Source of the DNA: Gautieria morchelliformis
Taxonomy: Eukaryota; Basidiomycota; Agaricomycetes; Gomphales; Gomphaceae
Assembly (NCBI GenBank): GCA_015179125.1
Contig: WHVA01000238.1
Span: 1-64,000, forward strand
DNA length: 64,000 nucleotides
Direction: 5' to 3'
Part shown: one piece after another, positions 22,876 through 34,360 of the stretch
How positions within the stretch are numbered: position 1 is the first letter of the stretch
Layout of the letters: every line of letters starts with the position of its first letter
The notes under the pieces: model-generated
Database searches by the model: none
Told to the model about the DNA's origin: nothing
What the model saw: only the letters and a program-made list of their open reading frames with translations
Program-made: the position numbers and the translations under genes

Positions 22876-23750
22876 TGATTTCTCTTTAACATAGAAACAG
22901 AAACAAAATTAACCTAAAAAACAAACATCAATGGCAAGGAAAACCCACCAGGGCAGGGATGAGAGCCAGGAATGATGGGGAGGCAGTGAGAGGAGAAACC
23001 AGGCCTGAAAGGAAGTCAGCAAATGATCAAAAAAGCGAAAATATTCGAAGAAATCACAACAATCAAAAAGAAGATAAAAAAAAGGGAACATTAATGGAGG
23101 AAATCACGCACCAGGGGCAGTGATAACAGCCAGGCAATATGGGGAGGCAGTGATAGGAGCAACCAGGGCTGAAAGGAAGTCAGCAAATGATCAAAAAAGC
23201 GAAATATTAGAAGAAATCACAACAATCAAAAAGAAGATAAAAAAAGTGAACATTAATGGAAGAAATCACGCACCAGGGGCAGTGATAACAGCCAGGCAGG
23301 ATGGGGAGGCAGTGATAGGAGCAACCTATGTTGAAAAGCAATCAGAAAATGATTAAAAAAGCGAAAATAACAACAATAAAAAAAGAAGATAAAAAAGCGA
23401 AAATCAATGGCAGGGAAAACACACCAGGGGCAGTGATGAGAGCCAGGAAGGATGGGGAGGCAGTGAGAGGGGCAACTTATGCTGAAAAGCAGTCAGAAAA
23501 TGACTAAAAAAGCGAAAATAACAACAATAAAAAAGAAGATAAAAAAGCGAAAATCAATGGCAAGGAAGACACACCAGGGGCAGTGATGAGAGCCAGGAAG
23601 GATGGGGAGGCAGTGAGAGGAGAAACCTATGCTGAAAAGCAGTCAGAAAATGAATAAAAAGCGAAAATATTAGCAATAAAAAAGAAGATAAAAAAGAAGA
23701 TAAAAAAGCAAAAATCAATGGCAAAGAAAACCCACCAGGTGCAGTGATGA
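22876..23750. repeat. Tandem repeat of about 155 bp in Helitron A
   Basis: CACCAGGGGCAGTGAT or a close variant recurs near 22956, 23110, 23270, 23422, 23570 and 23734. Each is followed by a GGGGAGGCAGTGA block and an A-rich block with AAAAAAGCGAAAAT. The same unit family forms the array at 32640-33990 in unit D. Confidence 0.85.
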
Positions 23751-23948
23751 GAGCCTGGAAGGCACAGACAGAGAAAGCCAGCAAAAGGAGAGAGATAGCC
23801 AGTGGCAGACAGACAGAGAGAGAGCCAGCACGCTGCACAGCTGTGCGTTCCTGCGGAGGAACGGCAGACCGCTCGGTCTGAAGCAGCGACCGGTTGCCGG
23901 ATCTGGCCAGTTGGGCGCTTGAACTGGGGCTGCTGCGCAGCGTTCTTG

Positions 23949-23969
23949 GCTCGCGGCTGCGCCGCTCAC
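23949..23969. repeat. Conserved 5' subterminal hairpin, unit A
   Basis: GCGGC-TGC-GCCGC stem inside a 21-base block shared with the other three units (25463, 31490, 34340). Confidence 0.65.
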
Positions 23970-24109
23970 GTCCGATTGGCCAGCTGACCAATGCTGACCT
24001 AAAACCTGACATAAGCGACGCTCACAACCACTCAGTAAAGTCAAACACATCAGTAGGGTCAAGTATACCAAAATCAGAAATGGGGGAAGACCCAAAGTGC
24101 AGTTGGATA

Positions 24110-24612
24110 GCATGTCCTCACACATAACGTGTCCTCACAGGTAGCGTGTCCTCACAGGTAGCGTGTCCTCACAGGTAGCGTGTTCTCACAGGTAGCGTGT
24201 CCCCACACATAACGTGTCCCCACTGGTAGCGTGTCCCCACACGTACTGTGTCCCCACACATAACGTGTCCTCAGAGGAAGCACGTCCCCATACGTAACGT
24301 GTCCCCACACGCAACGTGTCCCCAGACGTAACGTGTCCCCACAGATACCTCCCCACACATAATATGTCCCACACATAACATGTCCTCACATGTAACATGT
24401 CCCCACAGGTAGCGTGTCCTCACACGTAATGTGTTCTCACAGGTAGCGTGTCCCCACACGTAGCGTGTCCTCACAGGTAGCGTGTCCTCACAGGTAGCGT
24501 GTCCTCACAGGTAGCGTGTCCTCACAGGTAGCGTGTCCTCACAGGTAGCGTGTCCCCAAACATAGTGTGTCCTCACAGGTAACGTGTCCCCACAGGTAGC
24601 GTGTCCTCGCAC
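24110..24612. repeat. Minisatellite of 17-18 bp units (Helitron B)
   Basis: About 28 units of the form GTGTCCTCACAGGTAGC with variants (CCCCACACGTAAC). No spacers separate units. A related 18-bp array lies at 32160-32400 in unit D. Confidence 0.88.
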
Positions 24613-24649
24613 ATATCAGGGACATGTATCAGTATCTATTTTGTGACAT

Positions 24650-25190
24650 ATAAACATTTAAGCAGCTGTTCTTATTAATTTTAGCAAAGTCAGGATAATT
24701 TATTGATATCTACCTTTTGAAAAAATGTCAAAAAATGTACAGTACATTTAACCTGAAGCTGGTATTAATTTTAGCAAAGTCAGGATAATTCATTGATATC
24801 TATATTTATTTTTCAAAAAAAGATAAAAAAAACACACTACATTAAAACAGAAGTTGTCATCAACTTGAGCAAAGTCAGTATAAGTTATTGATATCCATTT
24901 GCGAAAAAATGTCAAAAAAATTACAGGATAGTTAAGGTGGCTGTTATTGAGGTTAGCAAGTTTGATTTATTGATGTCTATTTGCGAAAAAATATCAAAAA
25001 ATGTACAGGATATGTAAGTTGGCTATTGTTCAGGTTAGCAAGTTAGGTTTATTGATAGCTATTTGCGAAAAAATATGAAAAAAATGTACAGGATATTTAA
25101 GTTGGCTATTATTAAGGTTAGCAAGTTAGGTGTATTGATAGCAATTTGCGAAAAAATATCAAAAATATCCAGGACATTGAAGCAGAAGCT
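24650..25190. repeat. AT-rich tandem repeat of about 90 bp (Helitron B)
   Basis: TTAGCAA-GT, then TTTATTGATATCTATTTGCG and AAAAAATGTCAAAAAATG recur about six times. Related single units are seen near 30830, 30935 and 32525 in the neighbouring Helitrons. Confidence 0.75.
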
Positions 25191-25462
25191 GGTGTCAATT
25201 CACAGCCAAAGAAGCCCAGAGACATCCAGAGACACACAGAAAGACACCCAGAGACACACAGAAAGACACCAAGACCCCAGCCAAAGAAGTAGTAAGCCCA
25301 CCACAGCCAGAACACAGGAGGACACCAGTGGGGAGTGCGGTTCTGCAGCATCGCTCTCTTTATACCAAGCGAAGGGTCGTGCACGGACCACCCTCATATG
25401 GTCACGTGACCTGGAACGCTGCTGCGCAGCGTCAATGGCCTGGCCTGGGCCAGGGGCCTAGG

Positions 25463-25483
25463 GCTCGCGGCTGCGCCGCTCGC
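25463..25483. repeat. Conserved 5' subterminal hairpin, unit B
   Basis: Same 21-base GCGGC-TGC-GCCGC block as in units A, C and D, 87 bases inside the 5' terminus at 25570. Confidence 0.7.
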
Positions 25484-25570
25484 ATCCGATTGGCCAGCTG
25501 ACCAATGCTGACCTAAAACCTGACATAAGCGATGCCCACAACCACCCACCCCCCACGTTTCACTCTTAGA

Positions 25571-25598
25571 CTAGGTGGATACCCGCGCTTCGCGCGGG
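25571..25598 (-). other. 3' terminus of Helitron C: CTAG plus hairpin
   Basis: CTAG at 25571-25574 and a GC-rich hairpin 25582-25598 with a 3-base loop. This is the standard Helitron 3' signal, where the hairpin marks the termination point of rolling-circle transfer. Confidence 0.85.
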
Positions 25599-25615
25599 GG
25601 TGCAAGTCAAACGCC

Positions 25616-25700
25616 TCAGTAAGGTCAAAGGCATCAGTAAGTCTAATGCATCAGTAAGTCTAACGCATCGGTAAGTCTAACATATCAGTAAGGTCAAGTG
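25616..25700. repeat. Short tandem repeat near the 3' end of Helitron C
   Basis: CATCAGTAAGTCTAA-type 16-base units repeated about five times. Confidence 0.7.
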
Positions 25701-25820
25701 CATTGGGGAAAATCAAAGTAATCAATTTGCATCTAGTAGATATCAGAAATCAAGGAGCTCTAAGTAATACATCTTTATATACAATGTTGGTTGTGTTCAA
25801 ACCCTCCTCAAGCAAGACCT

Positions 25821-28800
25821 TCACTTTGTTCCAGCTTGTTCCCCTTGAAACACCAACATACAACTGACCATGTCCAACACTGGATATTTCAGGTCCAGCC
25901 CAACCGTACCCAAAGACTGTCCCTGAGACTTGTTGATGGTCATTGCAAATGCCACACGCACTGGAAACTGTCTCCTCTGCAGCACAAATGGTAATTCTCC
26001 CTCTGATGGTGAAATGGTGATCCTGGGGATGAAAGCAGTATTTCCTGCACGTGGACCTGAGATGATCCTGACCTCCAACACTCTATTCCTCATCCTGACC
26101 AACCGCAACCTTGTCCCATTGCATAGTCCTTGCTTCTTATCCAAATTGCGCAACATCATCAGAGGCACTCCAGGCTTGACTTCCAAGTGAGCAGGAGGAA
26201 GACTGCCCATCGCTATGGAATTCAGATACTCCACAGGATCCTTCTCTGCAAAGTCAGTTTCCTTGACAGAATCTGCACAGTGGAAGACCTGAGCATCAAC
26301 TGGAAACTGCCTCAACACCATGGAATTGATCTCATTGACCTCAATATTTCTGGGACAGAGGATGGCCCGCTCCAAGAAATAATTGTCCTGGGCAGGGATT
26401 GCATTGCCAATGCCAGGGTATATTTCCTGGATCAGCTCTGCAATTCCAGGGCCACAAACCATGTGTTGAGGGAGTGAGAACGTATGATCTAGTGGGAGAT
26501 CCTTTCCCTGACCCACATTCTGCAGCCATTCTGCAAACCTAGCTCTGTCAGGGTCATTTCTCACCCGCATGTTCTCTGTCAGATGGAGGACCTTGATCTT
26601 TGGCCACAGATATGACTTCTGAAGGGTAGCTCCCACGATATCCTCCTTGGAGCCTTTGGGGACAATTGGGAGAGTCTGCTGAAAGTCACCTCCAAAGGCG
26701 ACTGTGATGCCACCAAAGGGTCTGTCAGGCTGGTCAAGGAAATCCCTCAGTGTCCTGTCAATGGCCTCTATGGCATGGCGATGCTGCATTGCAGCCTCAT
26801 CCCAAATGATGAGCCTGGCCAGTCTCAGCATATCAGCCTGGTCAGAGTTCTTTTTGATGGAGGAGAGAGAGCCCTCATGGACAGGAATTGGAATTCCAAG
26901 CATGCTGTGAGAGGTTGTCCCATTAGTGAGGATAAGTGCAGCCATTGCAGATGAGGCTACAGCAAGCACAATGAGACTCTCCACTCTACAGGAGTGGATT
27001 AGGGTGTTCCATGTGAATGATTTCCCAGCGCCCCCTGAGCCAGTGACGAAAAACATTTGTCCATTATGTTTCCCCTGAGCATCTATGTCCAGTGCCGACC
27101 GTAATATCTGATCATGCGCAGACCTTTTCCCCTCATTCAGCTTGGGAACCTCCTCATCAGCCATCTGCCTCTCTTGAACAGGGTCATAGTCCCTCTGCGC
27201 AGCTATGAACCTGTTTCCAATCAGGACCTCCCACTCACCTACCACCCGAGGCATATCTTTAAAGCTGCTCAAGGACATTCCATTACGCTGAAGGAGTTTA
27301 TCCAAGAGAAAGAGGCCAAAATCATAGACCTGATCATCCCGTGGCTCCTGGATATCGTGTCTGACTTGGAGCCGATGTCTGAGATCATCACATATGTGCT
27401 CCTTGAAGGCGTCCCATAGTCTGTCAGGTTGTGAGGGAATGCAATGACCAAGGATGGTGGCAAAGAGATGTCTGAGCTGAGCGCCTGTTTTCATGCCACT
27501 GGCTTCCTGGAGACACAACCTCCACTCCTGATCATCCTCCAGAAGTCCCCTGGCAAGACAGGCCTCCTTGTAAGTAGCACATTGTATGCCATCCACCGTC
27601 CTAAGCTCCTCAAAGGATCTGGCCCCCTTGACCACCGTGAGGAGAGTGCGCAAATAAAATCTCTCTCCTGATTTTGGGCTTGCAAAGTGAAGGCGTCCAA
27701 TGCTATATCCCCTTTGACGTGGTGTCCATACCCTTTCCTCTTTTTCCAGGTAAAATGCTCAGGAAAATCCACATAGAGCACATCGCATGCATGAGGGTAG
27801 GCAGCATTGGCCTCAAAGTAAGCCATGAGCGCTGTCTTTGACCCCTCGACCCTGTTCATGATGGTGAGCGGATCAGCATCAGGATTGAAAACGACTGATT
27901 GCTGGTCTTTTTCATGGACTGGCAGTGCCATGACTGCAGGCACCTGGGTGTGGATTTCCCGCTCCAGCAACCTCCAACAGGCCTCATGAGCACTGACATA
28001 GCGAGCGTCCAGGTACTTCTTTATCTCATCATGGTTGACACCAAACTCCATAGTGGTCCGATCATGCCCCTTGTAGAGATACTTGTGGATATACTTGACA
28101 CACCTCACACTGAAGGTGAATTCAAGGTTGATGTGACACCGGAGTTTGAGCAAGAGCAGAGGAGAGTATGGCACAACCCATCTGTTGTCCAGCATGTCAC
28201 CTCTGACATTGTGCAGCCTTCCATCATTGCGACGACGATATTTTGGATATCCATCTACATTCACAACGGTCTCCTCACAGAATGGCTTTGGGAAGCCTTT
28301 CTTGCACTTGCCATTTTCCATGCAGGGTGCATTTGGATTCATTTGTCCACAGGGACCATGTGTCATCAGCTCACAGACCAACTGGTAGAGGACAGGATGT
28401 GTCTCTGGATCAGGGAACTCTGCTGAAATCATAGAATCCACCTCATGTGGGTGTTTGACCTTGGACTCCCTATCGAACCAGGTAAGCAGGTGCATGTGTG
28501 GGAGCCCCCTCTTCTGGAATTCAATAGTGTGAACGTGAGCGACGGTTTCTCCAAAGATCTTGTCCTTGACGATCAAGTCAATGAGGTATTTCTTTTTGAG
28601 GTGAAACACCCGGGACACCAGGTCAGGTCTGTCCTGAGCAGTTTGTCCAGGGAGCAACTCGGCCACTATCTCATCCCACTTTGGATTGGCAGTCATGGTA
28701 ATAAATAAATCAGGGGGACCCTTCTTTGTTGTAATGGCCAGGGAGTTCTGGCAGTTTTGATTCATGTCCCGTGTACTTCCTTGAAATGTCGCAGGCAGAA

Positions 28801-30757
28801 TGACTTTTATGCCCAAGCTGTTTGCATCTCCCATGTCATTGTCCAACCCTCCATATGAATCTACCATCTGGTTATACTGCTCAGCATGCAGAGTGTGTTG
28901 ATTGGCCCTGATCCACCTCAGTCTGCTTTGCTCTGCAGCAGCCCAGGAGTCTACAATGTACTGCTGGAACAATTTGCCACCACGCAGGAGTGTTGTAGGT
29001 TCTCTCTCTCTCTGGAACAGACGATATGCATGGTACTGTATTTGGGTGACCTGGCTCCGTCGGTTTGGATTGGGATTGGCCTGCCGAGCATGCTCTGGCT
29101 CATGATAAGGAATACCTGGTTCCCATCCCAACTCTCCCTTGGGAAAGAGCAAGACATAGTTCAGAGAGGCATAGTTTGCATTGGTATCCAATACCCTTAT
29201 GAAATGTCCACCTCTGAGCTGGACAATAATATCCCTAGGTCCAGGGTCGATGCCATCTCCAGGAAGAACGACTGCAATCTCATCTGCAGTTGGGACATTA
29301 TATCTCCTAGGATCCCTGTGCGCCCTGTATGTGAGCCTTGCCTGGATGTCACCATTCTGTTCTTGAGCTCTGAGCCTCTCAGCTGCTTGTTTATATGTGC
29401 GCACATGAGGATTGCATAGCAGGAGCATTTCCTGCAAGTCTCCCATGATAGTTGGAGACAGACGCTCATTACGATCTTTTCTCTTTGCCAAAGCCAGTGC
29501 AGGATCATATATGTAAAGCTGGGCATACTTTGGATCGTCTTCATTGTCAGGGAGGAGAGAGCCATGGAGATGATACAGTTCACCCTGTAGCTTGAGCACA
29601 TATGGACCACGACCCTCCCGAAGCAAATCTTGGTCAAAGTTGGCCCCCACAGAAGTGAATGCAAACGCAGCATTATACTGCCTGATATTCTGGTGAAATC
29701 CTTTTGCCTCAGGGTCCTGGCCTTCTAAAAGCTGTTTCAACGGCTGAGGGGACTCTGGCAGGTCTTCCAGGTGCACCTTTCCTTCCATACAGCAATCACC
29801 AAATCTGGGCCGCACATTTGAGGATTTCTGGAGACGTTCTGCCCTCCAGTGTAATGCTCCACAGTCAGGGCAGGGAATAACCATGGGACCCAAATCATGA
29901 CGCTGCACATCTGCCTCAATTATTCTAGAGCGACCAAGTGGAATAGGAGGAGGAGGTCGCTGAGGACGCTGCCGAGGTATAGGGAGTGGCTGAGGAGGCT
30001 GAGGAGGTGCAGGGAGTGGCTGAAGAGGCTGTGGAGGTTCAGGGAGTGGCTGAGGAGGTGCAGGGAGCAGCTGAGGAGGCGCAGGGAGCGGCTGAGGAGG
30101 TGCAGGGAGCGGCTGAGGAGGTGCAGGGAGTCGCTGAAGAGGCCGCAAAAGCGCAGGGAGTAGCGGAGGCATTGGTCTTATTGCATTGGCCTGAGCACGC
30201 AATGCTGCCACTCCTGCAGAACCTACTACAGGAGGATTAGCTGCCTGTCTACCTCTTCCCAATTGCTGCAATATAGCAGACTGCTCAGCAGCCTAAGCAC
30301 GCAACTGTGCAATTCCTGCAGAACCAACCACAGGAAGATTGGGAGGTGGCTGTATCGGCTCCTGCCTGTATCTTCTCAAGGGCTGTGCTGCTGGGATTGC
30401 TGCTAACTGAGCACGAAGGGCTGCCACCTGCTGTCCAGGACTGGGATTGGGAGGACGTGACGGCCCTGCAGGCATAAGAGGATGTGGTGGCCCCGCAAGG
30501 ATAGGAGGACGTAATGGCCCTGCAGCAGGTTGTTGAAAAGGATCAGCCGCAGTGCTTCTAGGAGGAGGGTGAGGGATGGCAAAAGGAGGGGGTCGAGGGG
30601 GTGGCTGGTTCCGAGCTCTGACAGCAGCCACAGCAAGGGCACGCGCTCTCCGATCAGTAGGCGACGTCATACGACCCTCCTGCTCCTCCCTCGCCCTTTC
30701 ACGCTCCTGCTGACGATTTCTCTCTGGAGTAGAAGGATCCCTGAGAAATGCAGACAT
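25821..30757 (-). pseudogene. RepHel of Helitron C, nearly intact
   Basis: Start MSAFLRDPSTPE at 30757. An in-frame TAG at 30290-30292 follows AQLRA; beyond it the frame runs about 930 residues. Order: proline-rich repeats, CPDCGALHW with GDCCMEGK (Cys finger), Rep domain with HUH motif RGLPHMHLLTWF (near 28490) and KYIHKYLYKGHD (near 28080). The frame then changes by one at a TGG codon near 27747. The rest is a Pif1-type helicase: GSGGAGKSF, LIIWDEAAM, GGDFQQTLPIVPKG and, near the end, FAMTINKSQGQSLGTVGLDL. It stops at 25821. All catalytic motifs are present, so only two lesions separate it from an intact protein of about 1,640 residues, a normal RepHel size. Confidence 0.92.
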
Positions 30758-30814
30758 AAGCTTAGAGGAACAATCAAGCTACCCCACTTCAACTTACATT
30801 TGCAAGCAGATTTT

Positions 30815-31045
30815 TCTTGGGCAAAGTCAGGGGAATTTATTAATTTCTAATTAAATCAATGTCAGACAGCTCACACAAGACCACAGAGAAATACATACAT
30901 ACCAAGGAAGGGACAGGGAGTCTGTTTGTTAGGCAAAGTCACGGGAATTTATTAATTTCTATTAAAAAAAAAAAAAAAAAAAAAATGTCAGATGGCTCAC
31001 ACCAGACCACAGAGAAATATATGTACCAAGGAAGGGATGGGGAAT
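30815..31045. repeat. Two tandem units of about 110 bp and an A-run (Helitron C 5' region)
   Basis: GGCAAAGTCA-GGGAATTTAT and CACAGAGAAATA occur twice. The second unit contains an A-run of about 22 bases at 30963-30985. Confidence 0.75.
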
Positions 31046-31489
31046 TTTTTTGATGAAAATATCCAAGTCTTCTTCGGCTATCCAACTGGAATAATTCCAG
31101 TAAAAGGTCCTGGTCCTGGGGAGATGTCTTCTTCAGCCACCAGTAGTGCAAGTCAACACTGAAAGAACTGCAATGCATTGTGGCTCCCTCTAAGGCAGCC
31201 TGGGATGACTACCTGGCTCCTTAGCAGAGAAAAAGCTGCCCCACTGAAGGGGTCAACCCCAATAGTTCACTGCAGAGATATCCCTGGGAAGAGATCTTTT
31301 GTGTACTACACTATATAGGCTATCTATTAATTCACTCTCATGCAAATTTTATTCTATCTAGTAGTGGGCAGAGAGGAGAGGAGAGGAGGGTGGTGGTGGA
31401 GTGCGCAAAGCGGCAAAGCGGCTGGCTGCGCAGCGATCTGCCAGGCCAGCACTGCTTTGAGCGCCTGAGCCAGCAGACTGGCCTAAACC

Positions 31490-31510
31490 GCTCGTGGCTG
31501 CGCCGCTCGC
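31490..31510. repeat. Conserved 5' subterminal hairpin, unit C
   Basis: 21-base block shared with units A, B and D (one base differs), 153 bases inside the 5' end at 31663. Confidence 0.7.
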
Positions 31511-32159
31511 ACGCTCCAGAACGCTGCGCAGCGCTGGAGCCGGAAGAGTGGCGCAAACCGCTGGTGGGGCTCGCGCGCTCCGCTGACAAACTGATAACCA
31601 AGCATTGGTCAGCATTGGTCAGCACGCCCACAACCTCCCACCGTGCTACTTTCACCTATAGGAACTAGCCAATGACCCGTGCTTCGCACCGGGTTGGTTA
31701 AGGCTAACACCGCACAGGGGTAGTGATAGTATTAAAGAATTATTTGGTGGAATGAAACTACATATTTAATCAGGCTTTAGCAATACCTCTTTGTATACAA
31801 TATTAAAGAACATGGTCCAATTAGTGCACCATAAAACTGCCCACAGGAAAATACTGCATATTGCAAGTCTACTCCTCCATGCCCCTGTGCTGCACATCAG
31901 GATATGCCTGGATGTGGCACAGCACTGGTGAGGGACCACCGGGGACCTGTGGGATGAGCCTGGATGACCTGAGACTGACAGGGACCTGTGGGATAAGCCT
32001 GGATGTGCTGGGACCACTGCCAGGGTGGATGATACCCGTGCTTTGCCCAGGGGTTAGGTCAAATACATTGGGTAAATGAAACTTGGGTAAAACACATCTT
32101 GTCATGATTGAAAGTAGCTCTAAGTAACACATCTGGGTAGGTAATGTCTCCACAAATTT

Positions 32160-32400
32160 CTCCCATGTCTGTGTGCCAATCATGTGTAGCATGTCCCATG
32201 GGCATGTGTTCCCTGAATGTAGCCTGTCTCCCAAGTACAGTGTGCGTAGCATGTCCCCATGCGTAACCTATCCCCCATGTGTAGGGTGTCCCCCATGCAT
32301 AGTGTGCCCCCATGCATAGTGTGCCCTCCATGCATAGTGTGCCCCCCATACATAGCATGTCCCCCAAGTAGCATTTCCCTTGTTTGTAGCATGTCACTTG
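32160..32400. repeat. Minisatellite of about 18 bp (Helitron D)
   Basis: CATAGTGTGCCCCCATG-type units, about a dozen, related to the array at 24110-24612. Confidence 0.8.
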
Positions 32401-32639
32401 TTTATAGTGTATCTGCAAGAGCGTAAAAGTGAAAGAAATTATTGTAGGAAATAAATGTCAGAAGGTTATACAATGGATAACAGAGAAATAGACTCATATT
32501 TGCAGGCAGGGGTGTTGTCATTAATTTTTAGCCAATTCAGAGAAATCTATTGATATCTATTTTTTAAACTATACAGGATATATGTATATACATATAAAAT
32601 AAAATACAAAAAGGGATAAAAAGGGAGAATTATTGCAAG

Positions 32640-33990
32640 AATGACAGAAAAAAAAAAGCACCAGATGCAGTAATGTTGAGCAGGAAAGGTGGGAGGCAAT
32701 GAGAGGAGCAACCTGGGCTGAAAAGAAGTCAAAAAGAGGTCAAAAAAGAGAAAATTACAGGAAGAAACACCACAGATAGAAGCTGATCCTAATAAATATC
32801 AAAACAACATAAATATGATAGCAAGATACACACCAGATGCAGCAATGGCAGACAGGCAAGGTGGGAGGCACTGAGAGGAACCTGGGCTGAAAAGAAGGCC
32901 AAAAGAGAATAAAAAAGCGAAAATTATTGGAAGAAATGACAGATATGATAAGGAAAAAAACACACCAGAGGCAGTAATGATGGCCAAGAAAGGTGGGAAG
33001 CAATGAGAGGAGCAACATAGGCTGAAAACCAGTCAAAAAAAGGTTAAAAAAGCGAAAATGATTGCAAGAAATACCAGGGAGAGAAGCTGATCCTAATAAA
33101 TATCAAAACAACATAAATATGATAGGAAGAGACACACCAGAAGCAGCAATGGCAGATAGGCAAGGTGGGAGGCACTGAGGGGAGGAACATGGGTTGAAAA
33201 GAAGGCAAAAAGGGTATAAAAAAGCGAAAATTATTGGAAGAAATGATAGATATGATAGGAAAAAACACACCAGAGCCAGTAATGACCATCAAGAAAGGTG
33301 GGAGGCAATGAGATGAGCAACATAGGCTGAAAAGGAGTCAAACAGAGATTAAAAAAAGCGAAAATTATAGCAAGAAATAGCAATATTTACCATGGAGAGA
33401 AGCTGATTCTAATAAATGTCAAAACAAAACAAATATGATAGCAAGACACACACCAGATGCAGCAATGGCAGACAGGAAAGGTGGGAAGCACTGAGAGGAG
33501 GAACCTGGGCTGAAAAGATGGCAAAAAGAGGATAAAAAAGCGAAAATTATTAGAAGAAATGACAGATATGATAAAGAAAGAACACACAGGAGGCAGTAGT
33601 GATGACCAAGACAGGTGGGAGGCAATGAGAGGAGCAACCTAAGCTGAAAAGAAGTCAAAAAGCAATTAAAAAAGCGAAAATTATAGAAGAAATAGCAATA
33701 TTTACCATGGAGAGAAGCTGATTCTAATAAATATCAAACCAGGATAGCAAGACACACCAGATGCAGCAATATCAGACAGGCAAGGTGAGAGGCATTGAGA
33801 GAGGTGGCTGAAAAGAAGACAGAAAGAGGATAAAAAAGCAAAAATTATTGGAAGAAATGATAGATATTACAGGAAAAAAACACACCAGAGCCAGTAATGA
33901 CCATCAAGAAAGGTGGGAGGCAATGAGAGGAGCAGCCTAGGGTGAAAAGAAGTCAAAAGAGGATAAAAAAGCGAAAATATTAACAATATT
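32640..33990. repeat. Tandem repeat of 140-155 bp (Helitron D)
   Basis: CACCAGATGCAG or CACCAGAGCCAG recurs near 32660, 32829, 32965, 33139, 33270, 33450, 33745 and 33885, each with GGTGGGAGGCA and AAAAAAGCGAAAAT blocks. Same family as 22876-23750. Confidence 0.85.
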
Positions 33991-34339
33991 TACCTGAGGG
34001 GACTGTAGAGAGACAGAGAGCCCCAGTAAGACACAGAAAGAGCCACACAGAGAAAGCCAGTAGCAGACACAGAGAGAGCCAGACAGAGAGCCAGACAGAG
34101 AGCCAGACAGAGAGCCAGACAGAGAGACAGCCAGCAACAGACAGAGATCCAGCAGCATAGACAGAGAGCCAGCAGCAGACAGACAGATCCAGCAGGCACA
34201 GAGACAGTGGGCAGGGGAGCCAGAGGTTGCCAGCAGTTGAGCCAGAGGAAATGGCAGCAGGAGGGTTGAGGGAAGGTGGGTGCGCGCGTGCAGCAACGTT
34301 GGACACGAACGGGTCACATGACCAGGAGCGCTGTTGGTC

Positions 34340-34360
34340 GCTCGCGGCTGCGCCGCTCGC
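34340..34360. repeat. Conserved 5' subterminal hairpin, unit D
   Basis: 21-base GCGGC-TGC-GCCGC block, 129 bases inside the 5' terminus at 34489. Confidence 0.7.

Larger units (their letters stand above)
18301..24034 (-). mobile_element. Helitron unit A (autonomous type, degenerate, 3'-truncated)
   Basis: Minus-strand unit with a RepHel pseudogene (18301-22794) and a 5' region made of about 155-bp tandem repeats. Homology to unit C stops near 18365, inside the helicase domain, so the true 3' end with its hairpin is missing. A CTAG at 18301-18304 exists but lacks the family hairpin. The 5' end merges with unit B near 24034, where the TC terminus and the neighbour's CTAG terminus are both deleted. 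Confidence 0.8.
24035..25570 (-). mobile_element. Helitron unit B (non-autonomous)
   Basis: About 1.5 kb with no transposase. Its 5' end on the minus strand is TCTAAGAGTG at 25570, followed inward by a G-rich block and GTTGTGGGC. Units C and D share that design. Inside are two minisatellites. The 3' end has lost its hairpin and CTAG by a deletion that fused it to unit A near 24034 (CACAACCA joined to CTCAGTAAAGTC). It presumably depended on RepHel supplied by an autonomous relative. Confidence 0.72.
25571..31663 (-). mobile_element. Helitron unit C (autonomous type, full length, about 6.1 kb)
   Basis: Both ends are visible on the minus strand. The 5' end is TCCTATAGGTG at 31663. The 3' end is CTAG at 25574-25571, preceded 7 bases inside by a hairpin with 7-bp arms CCCGCGC/GCGCGGG (25582-25588, 25592-25598). 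It contains a RepHel gene. The 3' terminus abuts the TC end of unit B directly; the 5' terminus is one base from the CTAG of unit D. The unit is structurally complete, but its gene carries a stop and a frameshift. Confidence 0.88.

Noticed and set aside
23554..24125. Long Leu/Ser-rich minus-strand frames
   Set aside because: They overlap the tandem array and 5' end of Helitron A and show no domain.
24110..24612. Regular short repeats resembling a CRISPR array
   Set aside because: Units are contiguous with no unique spacers and the genome is fungal; it is a minisatellite inside a Helitron.
32755..33658. Several minus-strand frames rich in Cys, Phe and Trp
   Set aside because: They are translations of the 140-155-bp tandem repeat of Helitron D, differing between units only by repeat drift.
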